A stretch of 36,741 nt of DNA, taken from Pseudomonadota bacterium (lineage in GTDB: Bacteria > Pseudomonadota > Alphaproteobacteria > Rhizobiales > Rhizobiaceae). Made by a program: the position numbers and the translations under genes. Of this stretch, positions 1 to 7,594 are shown piece by piece. The notes under the pieces were generated by a model. The model searched no databases. It worked only from the letters and a program-made list of their open reading frames with translations, and was not told the DNA's origin. The DNA lies in the NCBI GenBank assembly GCA_023435335.1, contig JAEYRU010000099.1:1-36741 (forward strand). Reading direction: 5' to 3'. Position 1 is the first letter of the stretch. The number at the start of each line of letters is the position of its first letter.

Positions 1-296
1 CCGTACATGTAGCCGCGCCCCTTCCACAGAACCGGAGGCTGGTGGCAGCGCTTCAGCTGCGGTCCGCGCCGGGCGCCCTCGAGATAGACCACCTCCGGAG
101 CGCGGGGCGACTCGTAGTCCGCCGCCAAGTGGCCCATGCCGACGACGATGCGCTTGTAGCCCGCGGGACTGATGATGATCAGATTCCCGAACGAATCGTC
201 GTAGACACGCTCCTTCAGCCGTCCTCCCAAGGCGGGCGTCGAGGCGACGGCGAGCAAGGCGCTGGCCGCGACGAGCAGGGTTGTGTTCAGGCGCAT
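1..296 (-). CDS. Secreted hypothetical protein, N-terminal part only (cut by window edge)
   Basis: A leftward reading frame opens at an ATG (294-296) and runs off the left edge without a stop, giving about 98 residues. The first ~24 residues look like a Sec signal peptide: MRLN, a hydrophobic Leu/Val/Ala core, then a TPALG cleavage region. The mature part contains a segment LIIISPAGYKRIVVG and a basic stretch with one Cys (KRCHQPP). I do not recognise the family. It is divergent from the acetyltransferase gene that starts at 431, and the 134-bp gap between them must hold both start regions. Rightward frames over the same bases lack a convincing start or domain, so I prefer the leftward gene with its signal peptide. 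The C-terminus is unknown. Confidence 0.55.
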   Translation of the reverse strand, partial: MRLNTTLLVAASALLAVASTPALGGRLKERVYDDSFGNLIIISPAGYKRIVVGMGHLAADYESPRAPEVVYLEGARRGPQLKRCHQPPVLWKGRGYMY

Positions 297-430
297 GGCG
301 GTCCTCTGAGGTTCCGAAGGCCGAGGCCCCTTCCGCGACACGTTAACGGTTTCTTCACCATTGTCACGGGGCGCGCGGGGCCGAGTCCACGCCAATTGAC
401 AAGCGTGGTTAATTTCGGAAAGGAGGCGGC

Positions 431-892
431 ATGAGCACCAATCACCAGATCGACATCGCACAGCTTCGCCTCAACGACGCGCATGCCTTCGCCCCGCTTC
501 TCGCCGGCTACGCACAGGCCCTGAAGCGCGGCGCGCCCCGCCGGCCCGACGATTTCTACGCCGAGACCCTGCTGCAGGACCGGACCGCGGAGGTACTGGG
601 CGCACGCGTCGACGGCGAGCTGGTGGGTTTCGTCATCTTCATCGACACGCCGGAGCCGGTGTCGGGCATGCGCTGCGGCGTGGTCGATCACATCTACGTG
701 CACCATGACCACCGCAGCCGGGGCATCGCCAAGGCGCTTGTCGACGTGCTCGCCGATCAGGCCGAGGAGCGCGGCTGGTCGAAGCTGATCCTCAACGCCC
801 CGCGCCTCCCCGAAGACGGCAGGAAGCTCTACGAGCAAATCGCCGCACCCGCGGACTGGACCAGCTTCGTCATCCGCTTCGACGGAGCATAG
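431..892 (+). CDS. GNAT family N-acetyltransferase
   Basis: This 153-residue protein has the Gcn5-related acetyltransferase fold. Family knowledge says it transfers an acetyl group from acetyl-CoA to an amine, but the substrate cannot be read from the sequence. Visible marks are the beta4-strand segment VDHIYVHHDHRSRGIAKALVD (residues ~78-98), containing the acetyl-CoA pyrophosphate-binding R/Q-x-x-G-x-A/G pattern as RSRGIA, and the later LILNAPRLPEDGRKLYEQ segment, where the Tyr in LYE is the usual general-acid position. A strong ribosome site (AAAGGAGG) lies 7 nt before the ATG. Length is normal for a single-domain GNAT. It stands alone between a divergent secreted protein and a lipoprotein gene. 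Confidence 0.85.
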   Translation: MSTNHQIDIAQLRLNDAHAFAPLLAGYAQALKRGAPRRPDDFYAETLLQDRTAEVLGARVDGELVGFVIFIDTPEPVSGMRCGVVDHIYVHHDHRSRGIAKALVDVLADQAEERGWSKLILNAPRLPEDGRKLYEQIAAPADWTSFVIRFDGA

Positions 893-975
893 GGCTCACC
901 TGCCGGTCCCGAGATTTGCCGCTGCCTTTTGAGGGTGTTGATCTTTCGGCCGCAGGAGGGATAGCGTCGCGCATC

Positions 976-1350
976 ATGACGAACCGCATCCTTTCCGGCG
1001 CGATCTGCATGCTGCTTGCGCCGGTAGTGGCGCTTGCCGGCTGCACGTCGGCTCCGCCCGCAACCGCCAGCCGGTCCTCCACGCCAGCGCCGCCGCGCAT
1101 TGCCACCTATGACTGCGGCGCCGACGGCCAGATCCGGATCGAGTATCTCGGCAGTCTGGTCCGCATCCACGAGCCCGTCGTATCGACAGGCGATACCGAA
1201 GAAGCGGCAACAGCCGCTCCGATCGAACTCGCCGCCGCTCCCCCCGGCCAGCAGAGCCGCTACGGATCCAACGGTTACGCGCTGGTGCTGGAAGGTCGCG
1301 AGGCGCTGTGGATGAAGGCTGGCAAGGCGCCGCTCACCTGCATGCGCTAG
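976..1350 (+). CDS. MliC-like lipoprotein (putative C-type lysozyme inhibitor)
   Basis: This is a 124-residue lipoprotein. The start at 976 gives a short basic N-terminus, a hydrophobic core and a lipobox ending LAGC with Cys23 as the lipidated residue. The open frame runs further upstream to 916, but that would bury the signal. The mature part opens with a low-complexity Ala/Pro/Thr linker and then shows the MliC/PliC pattern: an early YDCG, a GQIRIEYLG strand, a Tyr-Gly stretch before YALVLEGREALWMK, and a terminal Cys (LTC) that would bridge to the first. MliC proteins inhibit C-type lysozyme at the cell envelope, and that role is inferred here. An AGGAGG lies 16 nt before the ATG, which is longer than ideal, so start certainty is moderate. 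Confidence 0.7.
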   Translation: MTNRILSGAICMLLAPVVALAGCTSAPPATASRSSTPAPPRIATYDCGADGQIRIEYLGSLVRIHEPVVSTGDTEEAATAAPIELAAAPPGQQSRYGSNGYALVLEGREALWMKAGKAPLTCMR

Positions 1351-1471
1351 GGCAGGCCGCCGCGCCCGCGCGTCGCGGCGCGGCACCTGCTTCAACCGAT
1401 TGATTCTGCATCGCTTGGCGCGCCGCAGCGGAAAAATCGATTAAGCCCCCCACCGCTGCGGGCATTCCGTT

Positions 1472-1500
1472 TTGACGCGCTGCAAAAACGCGACTAGAAA
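1472..1500 (+). promoter_or_regulatory. Predicted sigma70 promoter of sdhCDAB
   Basis: TTGACG (1472-1477) and TAGAAA (1495-1500) are separated by exactly 17 bp and lie 75 bp before the sdhC start. No other good pair is seen in the 225-bp gap after the lipoprotein gene. The assignment rests on motif match only. Confidence 0.55.
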
Positions 1501-1575
1501 CCGTTCTGCCCTGAAGCGTGAACGGCGCACCGCACGATGCCCTGCCGCGCTGTCGGACGCCGCAATGGGGGAGCC

Positions 1576-1974
1576 ATGAGCCACTCTTCAGCCACCCGCG
1601 CGAGACCCGTTTCGCCGCACCTGTCCATCTATCGTTTCACCCCGACGATGGCGATGTCGATCATGCATCGCATCACCGGCATCGCGCTCTATTTCGGCAT
1701 GCTCCTGGTCGCAGCGTGGCTGGTGGCCGCCGCAAGCGCGCCCTCATGGTTCCAGACGGCCAGCTGGCTTGTCGGCTCCTGGCTCGGGCTTGTCGTGCTG
1801 ATCGGCTTCACCTGGGCCACCTGGCACCATCTCTTCGGCGGCATACGCCATTTCATCTGGGACACCGGCGTGGGAACCGAGAAGCACACCTCCCGGCTGC
1901 TGGCGCAGCTGACCCTGGTGGCCTCCCTGCTCTTCACGGCCGCCACCTGGGCCATCTATTTCATCTGGTTCTGA
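1576..1974 (+). CDS. sdhC: Succinate dehydrogenase cytochrome b556 subunit
   Basis: SdhC is one of two membrane anchors of succinate:quinone oxidoreductase (complex II) and shares the haem b and quinone site with SdhD. The family signature RPVSPHLSIYRF followed by SIMHRITGIAL is near the N-terminus, and the HHLFGGIRHFIWD segment in the second half carries candidate haem-ligand histidines. Three transmembrane helices are visible. I chose the ATG at 1576 (132 residues) because a GGGGGAG ribosome site precedes it. An ATG at 1537 is in frame but would add a non-conserved Arg-rich extension. It is the first gene of the operon, and sdhD follows after 7 nt. Confidence 0.93.
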   Translation: MSHSSATRARPVSPHLSIYRFTPTMAMSIMHRITGIALYFGMLLVAAWLVAAASAPSWFQTASWLVGSWLGLVVLIGFTWATWHHLFGGIRHFIWDTGVGTEKHTSRLLAQLTLVASLLFTAATWAIYFIWF

Positions 1975-1981
1975 GGCGCAC

Positions 1982-2365
1982 ATGAAAGCAATGCGAACCC
2001 CGCTGCGCACCGTGCGCGGCCTCGGATCGGCCAAGGACGGCACGAGCCACTTCTGGATTACCCGCGTCAGCGGGCTTGCGCTGGTGCCGCTCACGCTGTT
2101 CGCGGTAGGCCTTGTCTTTTCCCTCATCGGAAAGAACCAGGCGAGCGTGCAGGCCGTCCTCGGCCAGCCTGTCGTGGCCATCCCGCTCATCCTTTTCGTT
2201 GTCATCGGCGTGGAACACATGCGGCTCGGCATCCAGGAGACGATCGCCGACTACATCCACGGCGAACTGCTGAAAGTGCTGACGCTCGTCGCGAACACCG
2301 CCTTCTGCCTCGTCGTCGGCGCCGCCGCCGTCTTCTCCCTTCTTGTCATTGCATTCGGAGCCTGA
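1982..2365 (+). CDS. sdhD: Succinate dehydrogenase hydrophobic membrane anchor
   Basis: SdhD is the second membrane anchor of complex II. The 127-residue product begins with the conserved RTPLRTVRGLGSAKDGTSHFWITRVSGLAL block and has three hydrophobic helices. The EHMRLGIQETIADYIHGE segment (about residues 79-96) matches the alphaproteobacterial SdhD pattern around the haem His and the quinone-site Asp-Tyr. A second in-frame ATG lies three codons in. The stop is 4 nt before the GTG of sdhA, so translation is probably coupled. Confidence 0.93.
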   Translation: MKAMRTPLRTVRGLGSAKDGTSHFWITRVSGLALVPLTLFAVGLVFSLIGKNQASVQAVLGQPVVAIPLILFVVIGVEHMRLGIQETIADYIHGELLKVLTLVANTAFCLVVGAAAVFSLLVIAFGA

Positions 2366-2369
2366 TCCC

Positions 2370-4220
2370 GTGGCAATCGAGCCCAAGACGCTTTCCCGGC
2401 CCGGCATCGGGGGCAACGCCTATCGTTTTGTCGATCACCAGTACGACGTCGTGGTCGTCGGCGCCGGCGGCGCCGGTCTTCGCGCCACGCTGGGCATGGC
2501 GGAACAGGGGCTGAAGACCGCCTGCATCACCAAGGTCTTCCCGACCCGCTCGCACACGGTCGCCGCGCAGGGGGGCATCGCGGCTTCTCTGCGCAACATG
2601 GGCCCCGACAACTGGCAGTGGCACCTCTACGACACGGTCAAGGGCTCCGACTGGCTGGGCGACGTCGACGCGATGGAATACCTGGCGCGCGAGGCCCCGG
2701 CCGCCGTCTACGAGCTGGAGCACTACGGCGTGCCCTTCAGCCGCACCGAGGACGGCCGCATTTACCAGCGTCCCTTCGGCGGCCACATGCAGAATTTCGG
2801 CGACGGCCCGCCCGTGCAGCGCACCTGCGCAGCCGCCGACCGCACGGGGCACGCCATCCTGCATACGCTCTACGGCCAGTCGGTGAAGAACAAGGCGCAG
2901 TTCTTCGTCGAATACTTCGCCCTCGACCTGCTGATGGCGCCGGACGGCACCTGCACGGGCGTCGTTGCCTGGAACCTCGATGACGGCACCATCCACCGCT
3001 TCGCGGCGAAGACGGTGGTGCTGGCGACCGGCGGCTATGGCCGCGCATATCTCTCGGCCACCTCGGCGCACACCTGCACCGGCGACGGCAACGGCATGAT
3101 CGCCCGCGCCGGCCTTCCGCTGCAGGACATGGAGTTCGTGCAGTTCCACCCGACCGGCATCTACGGAGCCGGCTGCCTGATCACCGAGGGCGCGCGCGGC
3201 GAGGGCGGCTATCTGGTCAATTCCGAGGGCGAGCGCTTCATGGAGCGTTACGCGCCGTCGGCCAAGGACCTGGCCAGCCGCGACGTGGTTTCGCGCTGCA
3301 TGACGCTGGAGATCCGCGAGGGCCGCGGCGTAGGCAAGGAGAAGGACCATATTTTCCTCCACCTCGACCACCTCGACCCCGCGGTCCTCGCCGAGCGGCT
3401 GCCCGGCATCTCAGAGAGCGCCAAGATCTTCGCCGGCGTGGACGTCACGCGCGAACCGATTCCGGTCCTGCCAACCGTGCACTACAACATGGGCGGCATT
3501 CCCACGAATTATTGGGGCGAGGTACTCAACCCGGCGCCCGGCGAGCCCGACCGCGTCGCGCCCGGCCTTATGGCCGTCGGCGAGGCCGCCTGCGCCTCCG
3601 TGCACGGCGCCAACCGGCTCGGCTCGAATTCGCTGATCGACCTCGTGGTGTTCGGCCGCGCTGCCGCCATCCGCGCCGGCCAGGTGATTGACCGCGACAG
3701 CGCCGTGCCTTCGATCGACCAGGCGTCGAGCGACAGGATCATGGACCGCTTCGATCGGCTGCGGCACGCCAATGGCGGCAGCCCGACGGCGGTGCTGCGC
3801 GACAAGATGCAGCGCGCCATGCAGGAGGACGCCGCCGTCTTCCGTACCCAGGAATCGCTGGAGCAGGGCTGCCGGCGCGTCTCCGCCATCTGGGGCGAGT
3901 TGGCCGACCTCAACGTCACCGACCGCTCGATGATCTGGAACTCCGACCTGGTCGAAACCCTGGAGCTTGAGAACCTGATGGCAAACGCCATCACCACGGT
4001 TCATTCGGCGGAGGCGCGCAAGGAAAGCCGCGGCGCGCATGCCCGAGAGGACTATTCAGAGCGCGACGACGCCAACTGGCGCAAGCATACGCTCTCATGG
4101 GTGGACGAGGCCGGCAGGGTGCGTCTCAACTACCGGCCGGTGCATACCGAGACGATGCTGCCCGTGGCCGAGGGCGGCATTGACCCGGCCAAGATCGCAC
4201 CGAAGAAGCGCGTATACTGA
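2370..4220 (+). CDS. sdhA: Succinate dehydrogenase flavoprotein subunit
   Basis: SdhA oxidises succinate to fumarate at a covalently bound FAD on the cytoplasmic face. With the GTG start at 2370 it has 616 residues, a normal length. The dinucleotide-binding GAGGAG is at 31-36. The RSHTVAAQGG motif follows, with His62 as the expected covalent FAD attachment site. The substrate and active-site segments HPTGIYGAGCLITEGARGEGG and HGANRLGSNSL are intact. An upstream TTG at 2343 would overlap sdhD and add a non-conserved extension. The GTG has CGGAG about 8 nt upstream and lies 4 nt after the sdhD stop, so I prefer it. The C-terminal RHTLSW-type region and the KRVY end are typical. Confidence 0.95.
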   Translation: MAIEPKTLSRPGIGGNAYRFVDHQYDVVVVGAGGAGLRATLGMAEQGLKTACITKVFPTRSHTVAAQGGIAASLRNMGPDNWQWHLYDTVKGSDWLGDVDAMEYLAREAPAAVYELEHYGVPFSRTEDGRIYQRPFGGHMQNFGDGPPVQRTCAAADRTGHAILHTLYGQSVKNKAQFFVEYFALDLLMAPDGTCTGVVAWNLDDGTIHRFAAKTVVLATGGYGRAYLSATSAHTCTGDGNGMIARAGLPLQDMEFVQFHPTGIYGAGCLITEGARGEGGYLVNSEGERFMERYAPSAKDLASRDVVSRCMTLEIREGRGVGKEKDHIFLHLDHLDPAVLAERLPGISESAKIFAGVDVTREPIPVLPTVHYNMGGIPTNYWGEVLNPAPGEPDRVAPGLMAVGEAACASVHGANRLGSNSLIDLVVFGRAAAIRAGQVIDRDSAVPSIDQASSDRIMDRFDRLRHANGGSPTAVLRDKMQRAMQEDAAVFRTQESLEQGCRRVSAIWGELADLNVTDRSMIWNSDLVETLELENLMANAITTVHSAEARKESRGAHAREDYSERDDANWRKHTLSWVDEAGRVRLNYRPVHTETMLPVAEGGIDPAKIAPKKRVY

Positions 4221-4235
4221 TCGCGAGGAAAGACG

Positions 4236-5015
4236 ATGGTCGAACTCACCCTTCCCAAGAACTCGCAGATCAAGCAGGGCAAGACATGGCCGAAGCCGGA
4301 AGGCGCGGCCAATACGCGCGAGTTCCGCATCTACCGCTGGTCGCCCGACGATGGCGAGAACCCGCGCGTCGACACCTACCATGTCAACATGAACGATTGC
4401 GGGCCGATGGTGCTCGACGCGCTCTTGTGGATCAAGAACAAGGTCGACCCGACGCTGACGCTTCGGCGTTCCTGCCGCGAGGGCATCTGCGGCTCCTGCG
4501 CCATGAACATCGACGGTGCAAACACGCTCGCCTGCACCAAGGGCATGGACGAGATCGCCGGCGCGGTGAAGGTCTATCCGCTGCCGCACATGCCGGTGGT
4601 GAAGGACCTCGTGCCTGACCTGTCGGTGCCTTATGCGCAGCTGTCCTCCATCGAGCCCTGGCTGCAGACCGTTTCGCCGGAACCCGCCAAGGAATGGCTG
4701 CAGAGCCACGAGGATCGCGCCAGGCTGGACGGGCTCTACGAGTGCATCCTCTGCTTCTGCTGCCAGACATCTTGCCCGAGCTACTGGTGGAACGGCGAGC
4801 GCTATCTCGGCCCAGCCGTGCTGCTGCAGGCATATCGCTGGCTGATCGACTCGCGGGACGAGATGACGGGTGAGCGGCTCGACAATCTGGAAGATCCGTT
4901 CCGGCTCTATCGCTGCCACACCATCATGAACTGCACGCAGACCTGCCCCAAGGGCCTCAACCCCGCCAAGGCGATCGCCGAGATCAAGAAGATGATGATC
5001 GAGCGGCGGGTCTGA
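4236..5015 (+). CDS. sdhB: Succinate dehydrogenase iron-sulfur subunit
   Basis: SdhB carries electrons from FAD to quinone through three iron-sulfur clusters. In this 259-residue protein the [2Fe-2S] ligands are Cys80, Cys85, Cys88 and Cys100 (CREGICGSC...C). The [4Fe-4S] and [3Fe-4S] ligands are in the ECILCFCCQTSCP block (Cys170, 173, 176, 180) and the CHTIMNCTQTCPKG block (Cys227, 233, 237). The paired Trp after the Cys180 block corresponds to the quinone-site region. An AGGAAAG ribosome site lies 15 nt after the sdhA stop. It is the last gene of the operon. I see no strong terminator in the following 160 bp. Confidence 0.95.
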   Translation: MVELTLPKNSQIKQGKTWPKPEGAANTREFRIYRWSPDDGENPRVDTYHVNMNDCGPMVLDALLWIKNKVDPTLTLRRSCREGICGSCAMNIDGANTLACTKGMDEIAGAVKVYPLPHMPVVKDLVPDLSVPYAQLSSIEPWLQTVSPEPAKEWLQSHEDRARLDGLYECILCFCCQTSCPSYWWNGERYLGPAVLLQAYRWLIDSRDEMTGERLDNLEDPFRLYRCHTIMNCTQTCPKGLNPAKAIAEIKKMMIERRV

Positions 5016-5122
5016 ACCGCCGCGGCCTGCTGCCCGCTCGATCGAGGATGTCCACCGCCGCGCTGCAGCGATCGCGGCTGTCTTTGCGCCTGCCCCGGCC
5101 TCTCACGCAAGCGTGTAGCGCG

Positions 5123-5152
5123 TTGATTTGAAACTCCGCCGCGCAATGCTAG
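5123..5152 (+). promoter_or_regulatory. Possible promoter of msrA
   Basis: TTGATT (5123-5128) and TGCTAG (5147-5152) are separated by 18 bp and end 23 bp before the msrA ATG. The -10 is a weak match, so this is only a candidate. Confidence 0.33.
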
Positions 5153-5175
5153 CTTGCGCCAAACGGAGAGCCTCG

Positions 5176-5787
5176 ATGAAACGCGCCGCCGCCCTCGCCT
5201 TCGCGCTTGCCACCGCCGCCCTGCCATTCGCCGCCGGTCCCGCCCAGGCCGGCAAGGAGGTCGCCATCTTCGCCGGCGGCTGCTTCTGGTGCGTCGAATC
5301 CGACTTCGACAAGATCCCCGGCGTGCTCTCCACCACCTCGGGCTATATCGGCGGCACGACGCAGAATCCCACCTACTATGACCACACGGCGGCGCGCCAT
5401 CGCGAGGCGGTCCGCATCGAGTTCGACAATGCGCGGGTAAGCTACGACGAGCTCCTGACGGCCTTCTTCCACTCGGTCGATCCGACCGACGGCGGAGGGC
5501 AGTTCTGCGATCGCGGGCACAGCTACACGACCGCGGTCTATGCGGTCGGCGAAGCGCAGCTTGCCTCGGCGGAAAAGGCCAAGAAGGCGGCAGCGAAGGC
5601 GCTCAAGACCGACCTCGCGACAGAAATCGCCGCCGCGCCGCAGTTCTGGCCGGCCGAGGACTACCACCAGGATTATTACAAGAAGAATCCGCTGCGCTAC
5701 AAATACTATCGCAACGGCTGCGGTCGCGACGCGCGCCTGCAGGAGGTCTGGGGGGCGAACGCGATGAAGGGCATCAAGGGAAGCTGA
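5176..5787 (+). CDS. msrA: Exported peptide-methionine (S)-S-oxide reductase
   Basis: MsrA reduces the S-epimer of methionine sulfoxide. The start at 5176 gives a 203-residue protein with a signal peptide (MKRAAALAFALATAALPFAA, then PAQA before the probable cleavage), so this copy should act in the periplasm. The catalytic motif GCFWC is at 35-39 with Cys36 the nucleophile. The HREAVRIEFD, FFHSVDPTDGGGQFCDRGHSYTTAVY and AEDYHQDYYKKNP blocks are intact. One Cys near the C-terminus (RNGCGRD) could act as a recycling cysteine. GGAGAG precedes the ATG. The stop lies 5 bp from the convergent end of the dehydrogenase gene. Confidence 0.92.
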   Translation: MKRAAALAFALATAALPFAAGPAQAGKEVAIFAGGCFWCVESDFDKIPGVLSTTSGYIGGTTQNPTYYDHTAARHREAVRIEFDNARVSYDELLTAFFHSVDPTDGGGQFCDRGHSYTTAVYAVGEAQLASAEKAKKAAAKALKTDLATEIAAAPQFWPAEDYHQDYYKKNPLRYKYYRNGCGRDARLQEVWGANAMKGIKGS

Positions 5788-5792
5788 CGCCC

Positions 5793-6944
5793 CTAAGCGA
5801 ACCGTTTCGCCTCCCGGCTGTCTACCTTCCGGGCCCGCGCGATGCGCTGCCCCGCCATTTCCAGCGCGACGTCGGCGGTCGAGCTGCCGAGCCGGTCCGC
5901 GGCCGCGAATATTTCAGCCAGCGTGGCGGGTATTTGCTCCAGCTTCGCCATCACCCGCTTACGGTCGTAGCCGTCCGGGTCGAGTTCCGCGGCGACATTG
6001 ATCAGCCCGCCGGCATTGATCACGAAATCGGGCGCGTAGAGCACGCCGCGTTCGGCCAGCAATTCGCCATCCTCGTGCCGCGCGAGCTGGTTGTTGGCCG
6101 CTCCGGCCACCACCGTGGCCTTCAGCAGCGGGATCGTATCGACGTTGAGGACGCCGCCGAGCGCGCAGGGAGCGAAAATGTCGGCCTCCGCGACGACGAT
6201 CTTGTCGGCGGGCATTGCTTCCGCCCTGAACGCCAGCGCCGCCTTGGCCGTGCGCTCCTCGTCGATGTCGGCAACGATCAGGCTTGCGCCGGCTTCGTAC
6301 AGGTGCTGGCACAGCGCCCAGCCGACCGAGCCCAGCCCTTGCACGGCGACGCAGACCCCCGAGAGGCTCGCGCGGCCGGTACGATGCGCGAATGCGGCCT
6401 TGAGCCCAAGGAACACGCCATGCGCGGTGACCGGCGAGGGATTGCCGCTGCCGCCTTGCGTCGTGCCGGTCACGTTCTGCGTTCGCGCGCGCAGATAGTC
6501 GGCATCGGCCAAGGTCAGGCCGACGTCCTCGCCGGTGTAGTACTGACCGTCGAGGGCAGCCAGCATCTCGGCGTAGGCCTCGAGCAGCGCCGGCGTCTTT
6601 TCCGTTTTCGGATCCGCCACGATGACCGCCTTGCCACCCCCGAACGGCACCCCGGCGATCGCCGCCTTCAGGGTCATTCCACGCGACAGGCGCAGCGCGT
6701 CGGTGAGCGCGGCCTCGAAGCTCGCGTGCGGCCACACGCGCGTGCCGCCCAGCGCCGGGCCGAGGGCGGTGTTGTGCACGGCCACGATCGCGGTCAACCC
6801 GCGTTCCTCGTCCCGGCCGAGCCAGATGCGCTCGTGCGCCTCGAAGGACCCCAGTAGCGCGGCATCCGTGGTGATGTCGGTGATCGCAAGCGTGGAGGCC
6901 GGAACCGGGCTCCTGAGGCGGCGGGGTTCGGTGACGTGAAGCAT
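5793..6944 (-). CDS. Leu/Glu/Phe/Val-type amino acid dehydrogenase
   Basis: This 383-residue NAD-dependent oxidative deaminase belongs to the ELFV superfamily and is closest in layout to leucine/valine dehydrogenases. The N-terminal catalytic domain has ALGPALGGTRVWP, then LSRGMTLKAAIAGVPFGGGKAVIVADP, whose lysines are the substrate and catalytic positions. The Rossmann part has VAVQGLGSVGWALCQHLYEAGASLIVADID, and VLYAPDFVINAGGLINVAAE follows. An extra ~20 residues precede the usual start. GGGAGGA lies 7 nt before the ATG. Bacteria use such enzymes to catabolise branched-chain amino acids, but substrate preference cannot be decided from sequence. Glutamate dehydrogenase is less likely because of the short length. 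Confidence 0.88.
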   Translation of the reverse strand: MLHVTEPRRLRSPVPASTLAITDITTDAALLGSFEAHERIWLGRDEERGLTAIVAVHNTALGPALGGTRVWPHASFEAALTDALRLSRGMTLKAAIAGVPFGGGKAVIVADPKTEKTPALLEAYAEMLAALDGQYYTGEDVGLTLADADYLRARTQNVTGTTQGGSGNPSPVTAHGVFLGLKAAFAHRTGRASLSGVCVAVQGLGSVGWALCQHLYEAGASLIVADIDEERTAKAALAFRAEAMPADKIVVAEADIFAPCALGGVLNVDTIPLLKATVVAGAANNQLARHEDGELLAERGVLYAPDFVINAGGLINVAAELDPDGYDRKRVMAKLEQIPATLAEIFAAADRLGSSTADVALEMAGQRIARARKVDSREAKRFA

Positions 6945-7039
6945 CGCATTCCTCCCGATTGTTGGGAGAATTGTAGAGGCTTCACCCGTTTTTTGGTTGC
7001 GAACTCCCGCTCAGCGCGGATGCAAGCTTACGCCCGCCG

Positions 7040-7073
7040 GCCCCGGCCTTTCCGAAAATTGCGCGGCCGGGGC
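7040..7073 (-). terminator. Hairpin after the OsmC gene
   Basis: A perfect 9-bp GC-rich inverted repeat (GCCCCGGCC at 7040-7048, GGCCGGGGC at 7065-7073) with a 16-nt loop lies 15 bp past the OsmC stop. There is no T-run on the leftward strand, so it could be a weak or Rho-assisted terminator. Confidence 0.4.
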
Positions 7074-7088
7074 ATCTGGCGCGACGGC

Positions 7089-7514
7089 TCAGGCCAGGAT
7101 GGCTTCGAGCGTGATGTCGATCGCGCCCAAGGCTTTCGAGACCGGGCATCCGGCCTTGGCCTTCTCCGCCAGCTCCTGGAACGTCGCCGCGTCGATGCCC
7201 GGCACCTTCCCGGTCACGGTCAGCGCGCTGCCGGTTATGCCGGTTCCCGGGACGAGCGTGACGACGGCTTTCGCCTCAAGCCGTTCGGCGGTCGTGCCGT
7301 TCTCGGCGAGGAAATGCGAGAACTGCATGGCGAAACAGCCCGCATGCGACGCCGCGATCAATTCTTCGGGATTGGTGGCGGACTTGCCGCTCTCGTCCAC
7401 GAATCGCGCGCTGAAATTATAGGGCTGTCCGGCAAGCACCCCGCTCTGGCTGTCGAGCGTTCCGGCTCCCTCCTTGAGGTTGCCTTTCCATATGGCGGTT
7501 GCGTGTCGCTTCAT
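7089..7514 (-). CDS. OsmC family peroxiredoxin
   Basis: OsmC proteins reduce organic hydroperoxides with two reactive cysteines. Here these are Cys60 (ASHAGCFAMQFS) and Cys123 (KAGCPVSKAL), and Glu51 in the NPEELI motif sits where the activating Glu is expected. The N-terminal KRHATAIWKG pattern and 141-residue length fit the OsmC branch better than Ohr. A much longer open frame extends upstream, but AAGGAG just before the ATG at 7514 and the family's usual N-terminus fix the start. It lies between two unrelated leftward genes. The next gene upstream ends 80 bp away. Confidence 0.92.
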   Translation of the reverse strand: MKRHATAIWKGNLKEGAGTLDSQSGVLAGQPYNFSARFVDESGKSATNPEELIAASHAGCFAMQFSHFLAENGTTAERLEAKAVVTLVPGTGITGSALTVTGKVPGIDAATFQELAEKAKAGCPVSKALGAIDITLEAILA

Positions 7515-7594
7515 GGTGGATTCTCCTTGGGGCTGGCGCTGCCGTCGAACGCGGCAGAACGAAGCATAGTGCCGGCGCGTCCGCCGATCCAGCC

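Noticed and set aside
42..434. Rightward ORF over the left edge
   Set aside because: It has no ribosome site or domain, and the leftward frame in the same place carries a signal peptide.
2343..2369. TTG start for sdhA inside sdhD
   Set aside because: It would add nine residues not seen in SdhA proteins. The GTG at 2370 has a better ribosome site and spacing.
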